A stretch of 64,000 bases of DNA from Tigriopus japonicus (GCA_010645155.1 CM021322.1:3555274-3619273), one strand, 5' to 3'; shown: positions 25,251 through 37,492, counted from the first letter of the stretch. Translations and numbers: made by a program. The notes: generated by a model not told the origin, from the sequence alone.

Positions 25251-25771
25251 ATGGGAGTGATTACCGTATCATTTCATGGACCTGCTGCCGTTAGCAGTGT
25301 AGGCTTGCCAAAATAAATCTCAGCTTTCAAGGGTCAAATTTTCGAAAAATGTTGCAATAATGGGCAATGGCATGGTTAATGTATGTTGAGAAGTATTGCA
25401 AAGTATTTTGAAAACAAATGGAGGAATTGGAAGCCTTCAATTAAAAAAATATATTTGTTTTTAGGTTAAGTTGCCCCAGGAACCAATCTCCTCTGGCCAT
25501 CTTGTTATTCAAAGTCGGGCATTCCTAGTTTCAAAGTTCGGAAGAACCCTCTCAACTTATGTAGCAAAATTTTAGATAAAAGCAGTAAAACATACTTTTT
25601 TGCAAAAACACTGTCAAGAATTGCTATTTCAACTTCAAGTTGTGCAGATAAAAAAGGCATTGTTGCAATCACCAGGCCTAAACCTTCGTTTTAGTTACTT
25701 CGCACGCTCATCAGAAACACAGGTCTTCCGAACTTTTTTTCCCGCCAAAAATGATGACGTCACTAGTAATT
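25251..25771 (-). repeat. 0.5-kb repeat nested in Gypsy, copy 1
   Basis: This stretch separates the protease and RT coding parts and is not coding-like. It matches 61140-61650 closely over its whole length in the opposite orientation, including TGACGTCATCATTTTTGGCGG at one end and GGCAGCAGGTCC near the other. No clean terminal inverted repeats or duplication can be proven. Both ends contain ATTAC/GTAAT. It is best explained as a mobile insertion into the Gypsy copy. Confidence 0.75.
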
Positions 25772-25776
25772 GTAAT

Positions 25777-26863
25777 AGAAGAAACAGTGGGGTTGGAGTT
25801 CTCCAGACGTCCTCCAATGCACACGCCACCCACTGTGATCTTTCCGAGTCTTGTGTTGATTACCACGTCATTTGGACCCATGACATTCGAGCCAATGACT
25901 ATCATAGATACATCTGCTACATAAAACTCGTGCTCGATGGACCATCCTTCGGTTTCGAGAACTGCAGTTCTTGTCCCTTGAACACGCAGTTTTCCTCCTG
26001 TCACTGAGGAGAACCAAGGCTCTCTCGTGGTATTCGAAGACGGGGAGAATATGCTCCTTGGCAAAAAGCTGGAACATGCTCCTGTATCAAACAAGGCAAC
26101 ATACTGATGTCCTTCCACCCAACAGTCGGCCACAGGCCTTGGAAAGACCTTTGAATTGCTTATTGAGCTCACTTCCCCCTCCCTTCTTGGTTTTCGGCAT
26201 TCTTTAGCGAAATGAGAGGTATTACCACAGTTGAAACATTCCTCTTTCTTTTCGTCAGCTCTTTGGACTTTGGTTTCTTTTTTCTTCTGTTTCTCCAATT
26301 TATTCTTGTTGCTACGATGACCTAACGTAGCAGCCACAGTTTCCGCCATCTTGGCCGTTGTGACTGCCTCTTCGAGCTTCGAGTTTTTCCCGCTAAGCAC
26401 CGTTTCTTTTAACCCACTATGCAGTCCATGGACAAATAGGTCTCTGATGAGCTGTTCCTTGTTGCATCTTGCGAACTTCGGAAAACATTCGTTGACACTG
26501 GCAGTACATCTGCCCAGAAATGCTTGTACACCCTCATCATGTCGCATGGTCATTTACCAGAAAAAGGTCTGCAGAGGCCTCTCGGTACGCCTCATCCTTG
26601 GGTTTGAGTGCTTCTTTGATAAGGGAGAAACTTCCCTTTGCCGCGTCCGGCACCTCATTCAGGTCTCTCGAGCCCACCTCGAGCATACCATGGAAAATTT
26701 TGGCTCCTTTCTCGTCGGGCCAATCATTTGAATACACCAGTCTCTCAAAATACTCCAAACAATCACCCATTGAGCCCTTCGCCGTCTTAGTAATAGGGAT
26801 CACAGTATCCACCTGGGTACGGTTCGCGTCGTTGGAGGCCATCTTGCCGTAATTCGAAAGCAA
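25777..26863 (-). pseudogene. Gypsy gag and protease region
   Basis: Two overlapping frames (26863-26537 and 26553-25711) together cover gag and protease, with one frameshift near 26550. The nucleocapsid zinc knuckle CFNCGNTSHFAKEC (CX2CX4HX4C) is at about 26238-26197. The aspartic protease active site ALFDTGACSSFLP is at about 26100-26060. The second frame then runs into the nested repeat and stops. Confidence 0.85.
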
Positions 26864-26979
26864 TCTTCCTTCAAAAAATCCGGAAATGTATCGCTTGACT
26901 CAGTTTCCACCACGTGAAACGTTTTTGAGAGCAGATTGGACCTATTTTCGTAGATTCGAAATCCAAAGCGTGTTTTCCA

Positions 26980-26997
26980 CGCTTCTGGTCGCTGCCA
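26980..26997 (-). other. Probable primer-binding site
   Basis: Three bases after the 5' LTR the minus strand reads TGGCAGCGACCAGAAGCG. It begins TGG, the complement of the CCA end of a tRNA. I do not assign the tRNA. Confidence 0.55.
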
Positions 26998-27000
26998 CTA

Positions 27001-27051
27001 TTTAGAGATCACTTCTTTATTCTTTCTTCCATTTCCGGAAGGGTGGCTACA
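27001..27051 (-). repeat. 5' LTR (51 bp)
   Basis: It is identical in extent to the 3' LTR with two mismatches. It starts TGTAGCC directly after the duplicated ATCT (minus strand) and ends TCTAAA before the primer-binding site. Confidence 0.85.
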
Positions 27052-27362
27052 AGATACTTCACTTTAATTGCTATTTTGAAGTCCGGAAGTGATTCCTTGA
27101 GGGCCCGATCAAGCTTTTTGCAGTTTTAACTCCCCTTGGTTTCAATTGGCAAATTTAGCCTCAAAACATCATTTAGTCATCCCTTTTATTTGGTAACTAA
27201 ACAATTTGACAAAGTAGGGTTGACATTTCTCCTTTGAACATTTTTGTCCACCTCTGTCCAAAAGTGCCCAAACAGCACCAAATTGTTGCTTTGCAAATGT
27301 AACATTTAAGTGAGAACTATATGATAGAAAACATGTGAATTGGCATGATTTTACTTTTTTAC

Positions 27363-27562
27363 CGTTTCCTTTCTTGAGAGAGGTCGCAGGTTCGATTCTC
27401 CTCCCGGACCTTTCTCAAGGAAACTTTTCGACACTGACAACAGACAAAGAACTATTCTGATACCAGACTTGAGATTACCTATTGGAAAAATTTGGGCGAT
27501 TTGATGGTTGGCTTTGCTGGCTGGAAAAGGCTCGACCCTCTGACCCTAGCGCCCACGATCCA
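27363..27562 (+). repeat. tRNA-derived SINE family A, partial copy
   Basis: It contains a pol III B box (GGTTCGATTCT) and then the same body as the copy at 45175-45410: CAAGGAAACTTTT, CAGACAAAGAAC, CCTATTGGAAAAA and GATGGTTGGCTTTGCTGG. The A-box half is missing or eroded. It lies 0.3 kb outside the Gypsy element. Confidence 0.65.
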
Positions 27563-29130
27563 AAAAAATACTGAAACAATTAAATGAATATTGGGTCGTC
27601 GCTAAAAAGATTGACACAAAGAAAAATGCCTGAAGTTATTTTGTGCGTCAAGTAATAGGCCCAACAACTTGAACTGTCCGCATGGATCAAAGAAAAGAAA
27701 AATCTCCCGGACCTTCGTTTTGGGGGATCATTTATGGAGAAATAAAATGAGCTCGGAAATCTTGTGAAATTTTCTGTTTCTCTTTTCAACATTGTTCATG
27801 CTCGCAAAAAATCGTAAAATATGAAATAGTCTGTATGAAGTCTGACTAATTCATGATAGCACCACAGAGTACTGAACATCGTGCAGATATGTTTTTATTT
27901 ATAACTTATAAAACGTGAAAGTGGGATGTTCTCTTAGCCGCAAAAACTTTCGGAACACTTTGCACAGTCCAATGCCCTACATTCTTATCCCTAGAGCTCT
28001 TCGAGTTAATAAGTTGCATTGGAAACATGAAAAAAATGTTCCTTTTCGTTAACCTTCAGAAACCAGCCTTAGTCTCTTTTCATTTTGGACCCCCAACAGC
28101 TGAGTAATCCATACATACTTACCCTTCCGCAGATTCCAGACGCCCGTCGGACAAGGAAAATACCAAGAATGGACCGCCGACCTGTTGCTCTTCAAGACAA
28201 ATAACACGATGAACACTCCAAGAGAGAGGGTCTCTGTTTCCAAAGTTTTCAACCGTTGTCGTGGCATTGCTGCCAAGCACAAACCAACCCACGTAACATA
28301 ATTGCAGACTTGTCTTGATCAAGAACATTGAGGGTCTGTGTTTCTCCTCTTCAAAAGGAAACTGTCCTCCAGACTTGCCTAATTTTATTTGATAAGGAGA
28401 AGGGGAGACCTTTCTTACATGTGTTGCTTCAAGTTGTCCTCCCATTCATAATGCTTCCTTTGTGAACCACAGCAGGAAGGAAAAAGGATTGGGCTGTTTC
28501 ACTCCAAAAAATGAAATAATTTAGTTTCCACCTCATTTGTCAGTGTGCCAGGAATAGCCCAATAATTCTGGGAATGATCTTTATCCACGACGGCCAAAGA
28601 GCAAGGTTCGATTAAAGTTCCATATCTTCAAAGTGATCCATAAGACGGTGGGTTCAGGGGAAATTGGACTCACCACCACGTGTTCGAATGAAGGTATAAA
28701 GACCCTTTGCCAATCCAACTCTTTTTTATGTTCACAGGCAATATTTCATTTTTATGAGCTTCTGCCAAAGGATGTGTTTGTGTGCCAGCAGAGCCTTCTT
28801 ACGTCGTACGTAGGTGGGAGAGAGCGCTAAAACCACATTTGAACGAACACCCAGAAAGAAAAACCCAAAATTACCTTCTGCCTTTACAAGATAAAAGAAT
28901 TTCCATTCACAGACTTGAAACACGTACCACGAGAAGCATGTTGGTTCCAATCGAAATCAACGGCTCTAGTTTTAGGTTTGTTAGTCTGTGGTTCGAGAGG
29001 CGAGGGAAATTCAATTTGCCAAGATTATTGATAAAAGGTCCATCTAAATTTATCCGCACAATTTCCCCCTCCCATTATCCGCGATATGATCGAGCCACGA
29101 ACGTAACGAAATTTGGTGCTTGGCGTGGGC
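27563..29130. other. Spacer downstream of ATF7IP
   Basis: It holds no gene that I can name. One candidate exon (28123-28269, minus) is listed separately. The rest is AT-rich with chance short frames. Confidence 0.35.
28123..28269 (-). other. Candidate isolated exon (unassigned)
   Basis: On the minus strand an acceptor (GTGCTTGGCAG) and a near-perfect donor (GAAGG then GTAAGTATG) enclose 147 bp open in one frame. The encoded segment, SVHRVICLEEQQVGGPFLVF then SLSDGRLES, has a globular look but matches no family I recognise. It lies about 0.9 kb beyond the probable polyadenylation site of ATF7IP and would belong to the next gene on that strand. No partner exon was found. Confidence 0.28.
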
Positions 29131-29151
29131 TTAGAGTTCCAATTTTTTATC

Positions 29152-29157
29152 TTTATT
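29152..29157 (-). terminator. Likely poly(A) signal of ATF7IP gene
   Basis: AATAAA on the minus strand, about 200 bp after the ATF7IP stop codon, is the first such hexamer I see in the 3' flank. Confidence 0.45.
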
Positions 29158-29357
29158 TTTTTTTTTCTTACAATTGCAATGCATTTGTTCTTAATTTTAA
29201 CTCATTTCGGGAACAGGAGAGGCGTCATTCGTATCTTACTCAAACCACGCTGGTCGTTGAAAATGCTCATGAATTCCGAGTAAAAGACGATTATAGCCTT
29301 TAAAGGACAAGTCAGGTATTATAATCCCATGCGCAAGTTTCAAACTCATCCCAAGAT

Positions 29358-32300
29358 TTAAGACAATTGAATCGATTGTGGATCGCTGAAGTTGCCAAGA
29401 CGTTGATGCGTGTCCAAAGCTCGCACTGCAAAATGGTATTTATGGCCTTTTTGGAACTGAGTTAGTGTGCAAGCCATGGGCAAAGGTAAAGCCCGGACAT
29501 CTCCAACCTTCTTCCACAGGCTAGGTGATGGAGCTGCGTTGCCTTCTTGATAGGCAAAGATCTGGTAGAAGGTGATCTCCGCGTGAAGGGTGGGCATAAG
29601 ATCCATGTTCCATGACAAAACAATGCCTAAACAGAGGAGGAAAGAGGATGAAGAAAAAGACAAACTTAGATCAATGACGTCAAAAAACGGTTAGAGCCTT
29701 CATTCAGGTCCTCAAATAAGCATTGTGAGCAACTCATCCAAGAAGGTAAAGCTCCTAGGCCTGTATTTAAATGGTCAATCTTGGCATACTTTGGATCGTG
29801 GCATGAATTGACTTTACTTTTCCCGGTCCCTTCATCTCTTGAGATGGAAGGTCAAAAGTTAACGATTCAAGTCCTCCTGACGGATCCTAACAAGGTCTTG
29901 AAGAAGGCCATAAGAAGCCCCTCATTCGACGCTAATGGGCTCAATTTTTGAGACGAGCAACCAGGTTTTCTAATTTCCTGATAAAATAACAGGAGGACTG
30001 CTCCTCCCTACCTCAGGATTCAAGTTGTTTTAAGACATAATGGAGAGGGATCTCGAGTAACGACAACGACGACAACTACTACATGAAGTAGAAGTTGTAC
30101 CGTATGTTGGCACCAAGAATTGGTGCCAAGTGTGCGACAGGCCCAACAAAATAACTATTGATGAAATTATTGGAATGAGGATGCCCTAGGAATGCCACTT
30201 GTGCTTGAAGTTGAGTGCAGCAAGCGACTCCTATCACCAATAAACACTCCACAAGAATTTTTAGCACATCAATGCACACAAACGACGAGACGAGCGAAAA
30301 AGAGAGGAAAAGTTTCGAGACCTTTCTTTCTTTCTGTTCGTGTTTTATCCGCCCTCGAGGAATGGAGCAGCACGGAGTCCGCTTCTTCTTTGAGAACCAT
30401 CGACGACTTGGTGGCAAGGCATCCTCGTTCATTCATTCAATGGTTTTCAAATAGTTTGATTGGAAGCTTCAAGCACCTTCAAGACTGTAAATCTTTCAAG
30501 TGCCAGCTCACACTGGGCAAGAGTATTTGTTTTGACATCGTGCGTTTACGAAAACCATTGGGCTTTCTCTTAACTATTAATATTGCACTTGGGACGACTT
30601 CCTACTACTTTTACAACTATGACCAGCAGAAAAAAGTCGCTGGAAGGCTATTGGCAAACTTGTGTTTGGGTGAGTTGCAATTTGAGCCAAGTCAACCCAC
30701 ACAATTGAGTCGTCGAGAACTTCCTACTTAAAAGGGAGGATTGCAACTTAATTAATTTGGCCATCCTGTGCGTGCTTCCTAAGTGGAGAAGGAATGTCGT
30801 GAGGAGCAAGCCTCTTTTCAATTTTCGGGTACAAATCATTGCCTATTGGAGATTTCATTATCATGGATTATGACTGCCAGTTGTTTCAATTGGTTCAGAA
30901 CTTGCTTCCAAGTGGAACGGAAGTATTTAATTGGCTTCCAAGCATCAAGTTTCCAAATCCGGGAGGAAGGCAAAATGAGCGCCTAATTTTGCTCAAAAAG
31001 GTTTAAAAATGTTCCACAAACTTGCCAAATGCATCTGATTTCACCTACGTCTTTAGAGGTTTTTTTGAGACGAAGAAAAAGGTTCAGAGAAAACATACCT
31101 AATTGCTTGCATTGCAATATTGCACTCATTACAATGGACAAGGCTCCTTTTAGTAGTTTGACGTCAGCAGAATAGATTTTGGGGATGCCAATTAGCGGCA
31201 TTCGTTTGACTTTTGTTTCAAGGAAAAACTGCCCGTAGAACCATAATGAAGGTCATATTTCATCCTAATTGTTTAACCCTTTGTTATACTTTAGACCTGT
31301 GTCGCAATGCAAGCAAAAATGAATTTCATTTGACAAAAACTGTTCTTCTTTGGATCATGGTAATGTGACACTTTTTACTATTTTGATTTGGGACAATTTA
31401 AGGTATCATTGGCATCAAAAAATGAAACATTTGACCAAACCTTAACACGGTCAATAAGATATTTTCGAATATTTCTCTATTTTCAAAATGCCTTAAACTA
31501 ATGATTATCACTGACAAAATACGAGAACCACTTGAAGGTAGAAGGTTCAATAAAGCTTTTAACAACGGGTGAACGATTTAGTAGGCGCACGTTATTACCC
31601 GAGGTACATTACCTCCTGACATGCTAGTTGATTCTGTTTCATAAACTGAATTGCACACTCATCCGAAAAAGATGTCAGTATGTCATTTTTGGGATCTAGG
31701 TTAGATCTTGTTGTCGATTTGGTAATAGAGTCGCAAGGGTATTACTACAATTGGAAATCCATCAATGAAGATCATTCTAAAGTGCCAAGCAACTAAACAC
31801 GAGAAAACCAAAAACTACCAATAAAAGGATAATGATTCATAAGAAGACTATATGGGTAAAACATCCATAGCGAAGAAAAACTTCTGTGAAAGGCTTCTTT
31901 TGGGTGAAAACATCAGCCTATGTGAACATTGCAATCTGACTCGTTCATTGATCAAATTCATCCACAATTTCCAAGGTCCAGTCTTTCAAGAATTTATCCA
32001 ACAACATTTGTGGCATTCATTCCTTTGGTCAACGACAACAGAAAACGAGGTATAATATGTAAGCTCCAGGTTGCATTGGAAGACTAAGGTAAAGAAGCTC
32101 GTGAGCTCATGAACTTCTTTAGATTTTGGAGCAAAGAAAGAATAAAAATACCTAGGAGTATAAAACTGCTGATCCGAGATTTTGGTTCAACAAGGTTCAA
32201 AGCTCACGCAACCTTTCTTTATGTCCAGTTAAATACCGCGGATTTATATCAGCCATACACAAAATTCAAACACTAGTAAAAAATGTTGCGAATTTTAATT

Positions 32301-35300
32301 ATAGAGTCATAAAATGATAACATGTTTTTTCAAGATAATGCTAACCTTCGGTGTTTAAAAATTAAATAAAAATAGCATTGGCTTATCCCACAGAAGCTTC
32401 ATCATTTACAATCTGCTGTTCCAATGTTCCTCGTTCTACAAACACCTCGACGTTTTAGAGCTTCTGTGTGCTCCATAGGAAAACACTATTTCCAAATCAG
32501 TTTCAATGAATCCAGCTTGGATCAATTTCCCAACAAACTCTCCAAATTTTCACATGGTCTATGTCTGTTACGAGACTTCGAAGCAAGAAGTTTACCTTTC
32601 AAGCAACGCGATTGATTCTAAAGCCTTTTCAAGTCAGGCTTACACGATTTTACATTTGCCTAATTTCTCACCTGACTTTAATTTGGAGATCTTCAGTGAA
32701 GGTTTAGGTGGAGTTGCCTTGAATCCGGGTTGGTTTTTCATTTTGTACTGAGACAAAGGTAGGGTTGGTAGAGGTGCCGGATGTCCACTGAAGCTAAAAA
32801 GCGATGGGGGTTGATTACTCAAGGACCGATTCACCATCATTGGTGGTCCATTTTGACGCGATGCTTGCGGTTTTTGCAAACGATTAATCGGCACCAGTCC
32901 TATGGGTTTGTTTACTGTGGAGCTTGGGGTCGTCTTTTCATCCTCATCCGACAGATCAACTATATCAATGACGTCATTCGGCGCTTTTGTCGCTTTTGTC
33001 GGAGGAGGCTTTTGCGGGACATTATTTTGCGATCCGGTGGTTGAAGCCATTGAATTAGGAACTGTAACCTTGGTGCCAACTGGTTGTAACAATGACTTTG
33101 GAGCGTTGGATGAGGCGGTTGTAGTCGCCTTTGACTTGGGACCTGGGTTAGATGAACCTATGACTGGAACCTTTCGCAAAGTGAGAATGTTCGAGCCCCC
33201 TGTGTTTTGAGGAAGAGGATATCGCATTGGAACTTTAGGATTGGATACCCCTGGGACAACAATAGGGCTGTTGGGGTTGTTAGCTTCTCGAGGAATAGAA
33301 ACATTAGAACTTTGCGTTGCCTTTTTCGTCGCACCCATCTGTTGCAAAGGCGTCATTTTGATCACGCTCGTCGGAGCTCCATTAACAGACAAACGCTTCC
33401 GATCACCAACGACCTAAGAGCAAGAATTGGTTGATTTTCATAAACGGATACGTGCATTAGACTGTGGTGAGTAAAACTAACCTGAAGTCCGACAGATCGT
33501 GTGATTTTGATTGGAGTAAACTTGTCTTGGGGTCGATTTTTAACATCTGTGATGTATTTTCGCATCACTGTATTGAGATCTTGGCATTGCTTTTGCAGAG
33601 CAGTGGCTTTTCTTTTCCACAATTCTAGGTTCTCGTCGTACGAGTCGCATTTCTGGCGAAGTTTACCAATCTCAGATCGGCCGGAAAGAACCTCAACCAT
33701 AATTTCAGTGACCAAATCCTCAATTTCCTTTAAACAAGAATATTTAATTCAAAAATCGCACGGAACAACTTGATATAAAATCACGCAACTTCTCGTTTTG
33801 CGCTCGTTGCTTTTTTCAGATTTTTTTCTTTTGCACGAACACTCAGCGATGCCAGGTGGAAGTATGAAAACCGTGATGGCAGTGAAAATTTGAAATGACA
33901 AAAATAGAGAAAAGTGATTGAAAAGAACGAGGAAGTGGCAAGGAAATTTTTTGACCCAAAACTAGAAAACGAAGATCTCCACCCAAAGTCAAAATTTGCA
34001 ACCGTTAACAAACAGGATATTTTTGAAAGAGTTAAGAATATGGCAGTGTGGAGTTCAGTTTCTAAATGGCAGTGAATGAAGGTAAACGGGATAACTTTAG
34101 ACTTATGTTGGCAGTGTTGGCTTGGAACCCCCTGGCAACGCTGTGAACAGGCACGTCTAGTCCGATTCAAAGAAGCATTGAGAGCATTTAAGGAATCTAT
34201 TGTTTATCTCAAATTTCCCCCATTATACTTCAAATTCCACTGGAGTCTATAGCAAAGCGAACATTTTCGGCTATTTTGATAGATTTGCAATGTTACCGTC
34301 TGAAATTGAGCAGATTTTAGCTTTTGCTCCATCCTAGTGCTTAAAAGGTAAACCGTAGCTTCTCTCATGGGAAAATGGCAACGGATTGTTTGTGCTATGG
34401 ATCAAAATTATATATTTTTTTTATGTCCTAAAAACCGACTGAAATTGTTCAACCAATCAGGAGCTTTGATGACGTCACCAGCTGACAGCTGTACTTTCTG
34501 GCGGCAGCTTGCTTGTTGGGCCGAGAAAATAATAGCCTTCGACCAACTCGAAGGCAAGGAAAGCGTCAAATTTTACAAGTGCATTTACGAGACTAATTTA
34601 CAACTAATTGCTATTCAGCTGAGCTCGCCACAATTTAGGAACATGAAAAGTCACACCGGATTTTTTGACAAAAAAAAATTTGAGACTTTAATTTCTTTAG
34701 AATTGGAGTTCCAAGAACACAGGAAATCAGTTTCCCATTTTGATCAGTGTCGCCATAAAATTGGGAAAAGCTTGAAGCGCTGATGCCTCATGTCGTTCAA
34801 CTGTAGGGTCAAATAAATAAGAAGACTCAACTTTTTTGCATTTTTACAAGGGTACTGTACAAGACTAAAAATAAGCAGCTGATTAAAGGCTCTACGCAGT
34901 TATTGTTGTAAGTTCTCAACTGCCTGCCTAGCTCGCTGCATCGTTGTTCACCCACATCCACGACTCCTTGGAGCGAGAAGCAGCCCTTCTTTTTGGAGAA
35001 GGAACGTAGGAAAAAGAGCTGATGAACATAGCAAAAGAAGACTCGACCACAGCGCCCTCTGGTTGTATTGAATAAATGCGGTTTTCGATTAAATTTCGTG
35101 GTCATTTTGACTTTAAAATGCGTGGAAAAATTCAAGTTGGGCAATCTTATTGCCCATACCCAGTTTCAAATCCGGCAGATCGATAATTCGGCTGAAAAAA
35201 CGATAAAACGGTTTTGGCCAACCAGGGTGACCAAAAGAGCGATCATGTGCCCCAAGGCTAGTGATGTCAAGTTGAGCTTTTGGGAAAAATACGATTTCCT

Positions 35301-37492
35301 TGGGCAATGTTTTTCTTCAGTCCATTAATTTTTAGATATCACAACAACAAACTATGCTTATGAAATTTGATGGCGAAAAAACAAAATCTTTTGATATTGA
35401 TATGCGATGCAAAAAATAGTCACCCTTGCAAGTAAATGGACATAAAAAGATAAAACAAAATTTCACATGATCAGAAGTCCGAAACGTTTTCAAAATCATT
35501 GATGTAATTGAGACCCTAATGTTGCACTGCCAAAAATTATGGCCAAATTCAGATGGTTTTTAATTGAACTATCGACAAATATTATTGGAACTACTAAACG
35601 TTTTTACGGCTTTTTTCTTCGAAATAATAAAAAATCGAATGAACTTCGAAAGGTTTCAAAAAACCGACAGTGCGAAAACCGCATCGGCACTTACCGTTCT
35701 AGACATTCGCTTCACAACCTTCTTTAGTTTTTTGACAGCTTTGGCCGGTACTTCCTCGTCATCATTTTGTAGCTTGGCAGCCTCTTCAGAATCGCTAATT
35801 TTGACTTTTTTAGCAGGAACTATTGGCTCCTCGGAATCCGTATCTAGGGCTAAAAATTCAAAAGCCATTGTAGGAAAAAAATTATTCGAGGAAAAGAGGT
35901 ATCTTACCCCTTGGCCTTTTGGTTGGAGACTCGTCATCTAATAATTTACGATTGGATTGGGCAATTCCATGAAGAGCATCCAATGCCTCGTCCAAGAATG
36001 CAGTTCCATTTGTTGTGCCATCTTCGTCATCTTTGGTTTTAAGTTCGTTCGTTGACGGAGGAACAATGCTTTCATCCTTTTTTTCCTCTTTTGAGGAATT
36101 CGACGCTTTATTTTTTGACGTTAATTCGGCTTCGTTGTCGACGGCAGAAACATCCATTGGCTCACTATTTTTAGTGGCATCTGTGTTGGCAATTTTCTCA
36201 TTAACCGAACTTAAAATGTCAGGTTTGTCATCTTCATTAACACTGGTTGGTTCTTGTTTGTTATCGTCGATAACATGATCAATAACATCTTTCTCCTCTA
36301 ATTGTTTTGATTCATTGTACCCACCTTTGGCACCGTTCTCTGATTTTGACTTGGGTGACCTGTCCAGCATTTCAGCACTAGGAGTTTCGACACAATCTTC
36401 GGCCAGTTTAGTCTCTGTCGCTATTGTCAAGTTTGGAGCCCGATTCCTCAGGTCGGAATCTGTAATATCATTTGTGCCTTGCTCTGAAGTTGTGACCTTT
36501 GACGATTCCTCAATTCTAGTGGATGGATGTGAATCCATGGAAGTGGGATCTGTGCTAGATTGAGAATCTGCAACTCCACTATCTTCTTCCAAGGCTGCCG
36601 CAGCTGGCGTTGCCTCTTTCTGTTTAACCTCTGAAACAGACTTGGACTCGGTTTCGACCGTAATGCAAGACTTCTCATCTTGAATTGACAATTCCTCGCT
36701 TTTTTCAGTTTTGCCTTCATCTGTTTTACAATTAATTGTAATGGAGTTGTTCGACACTTCGAAGTTTTCCACTTTTGAAGTGATGTCAGAGTTTAAGTCC
36801 AAGGTTTCACCTAGATCGGCCTCAGCGGCAACGAAATCCGAGGTCATGTCATCGTCATCCTCGAGCAATCGAGAAGTTGTGGCTTCGTCCATGTCCATGG
36901 GAGCAAGTTGGGGACTTTGGGAATCCTCGAGGAGTAACATGGCTGCTTCATCTTCTTCATCTTCCTCCAGGTTTGGCGGGGGTCGAGCTTGTGTGTTTCT
37001 GGTCTCATCTTTTGAGTCCGAATCACTGTCAACCAGTTCAGAAACTTCTTTCAGTAAACTATCCACATCTTGGTCCTCGTCATCTTCATCGTCAACGTCA
37101 TCTTCTTCATCATCATCATCGTCGTCCATCTCCTCTCCATTATTGTCTTCACCCTCGTCCGTGTTTGTCGTTTTCTCTTCCCCTTCATTTGACTTGGGTC
37201 CCTCCTGGATATCACTACTTTCCTCGTCTAATACCCCATTATTGTCCGAGACATTGCCATTGAGAGGCGAGTCTTCATGTTGGTCCTGATTAGTGCTTCC
37301 TGAAACCCCGTTGCCCGTCGGCGATTTTCCCCGACTTGAAATCCCGGACTGAGACTCAGACTCTTCCTGATCTAAAGGACCGCTGTCCAATTTTTCCAGC
37401 TCCAAATCCAAGTTACTTTCAAAATCGTCTTTAACGGGCGAGGCAACCGCAGGTGAAGCCATTGCGACGTCAACAGGCTGGATCTGTTTCAT
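29358..37492 (-). CDS. ATF7IP: ATF7IP/Windei (MCAF1) homologue
   Basis: Five coding exons join in phase: 37492-35908, 35849-35695, 33727-33482, 33413-32672 and 29626-29358, giving 998 residues. All introns are GT-AG. Residues 1-528 are acidic and serine-rich, with a near-pure Asp/Glu run around 120-142. Basic patches (KRPR, AKAVKKLKKVVKR) look like nuclear localisation signals. A coiled-coil segment at about 575-645 (EIEDLVTEIMVEVLSGRSE, LQKQCQDLNTVMRKYI) fits the SETDB1-binding region of the family. VIDIVDLSDEDE at about 810 is a SUMO-interacting motif. The last exon is a fibronectin III domain with the family signature SLWKKVGDV, ALPLPMACTLTQF and FAVRALDTH. Family knowledge: ATF7IP/Windei is a nuclear partner that stabilises SETDB1/Eggless for H3K9 methylation and silencing. 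The ATG at 37492 follows an acceptor by about 20 bp. A second ATG ten codons on is possible. The 3-kb last intron isolates the FN3 exon. Confidence 0.9.
29627..32671 (-). other. ATF7IP intron 4 (3 kb)
   Basis: The intron joins KLKSG to GIVLSW between the proline-rich linker and the FN3 exon. The donor GTCAG/GTGAG is at 32671; the acceptor TTTAG precedes 29626. A 179-codon plus-strand frame (30192-30731) is unrecognisable and is probably chance. I see no mobile element with readable ends inside. Confidence 0.7.
33728..35694 (-). other. ATF7IP intron 2 (2 kb)
   Basis: The intron lies between the basic segment ending RMSRT and the coiled coil beginning EIEDL (donor ACG/GTAAGT at 35694). A 138-codon plus-strand frame at 34367-34783 has no recognisable domain. 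The surrounding sequence contains GATGACGTCACC near 34469 but no pairable ends. Confidence 0.65.

Larger units (their letters stand above)
22405..27051 (-). mobile_element. Ty3/Gypsy LTR retrotransposon with 51-bp LTRs
   Basis: The element is complete in structure and reads on the minus strand: 5' LTR (27051-27001), primer-binding site, gag, protease, reverse transcriptase, RNase H, integrase, polypurine tract, 3' LTR (22455-22405). The direct repeats flanking it differ at 2 of 51 positions. A 4-bp duplication AGAT on the plus strand (22401-22404 and 27052-27055) marks the insertion. The order protease-RT-RNase H-integrase is that of Ty3/Gypsy rather than Copia. Several single-base frameshifts and a foreign insertion (25251-25771) show that this copy is not functional. 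There is no envelope frame after integrase. Confidence 0.9.

Noticed and set aside
30192..30731. 179-codon plus-strand ORF inside ATF7IP intron 4
   Set aside because: No similarity to a known family, no clear codon pattern, and it lies antisense in an intron.
34367..34783. 138-codon plus-strand ORF inside ATF7IP intron 2
   Set aside because: Unrecognised, AT-rich composition, no neighbouring signals; kept only as a mention.
36711..37289. 192-codon serine-rich plus-strand ORF
   Set aside because: It is the antisense shadow of the acidic, GAT/GAA-rich ATF7IP exon; poly-Ser arises from reading Asp/Glu codons backwards.
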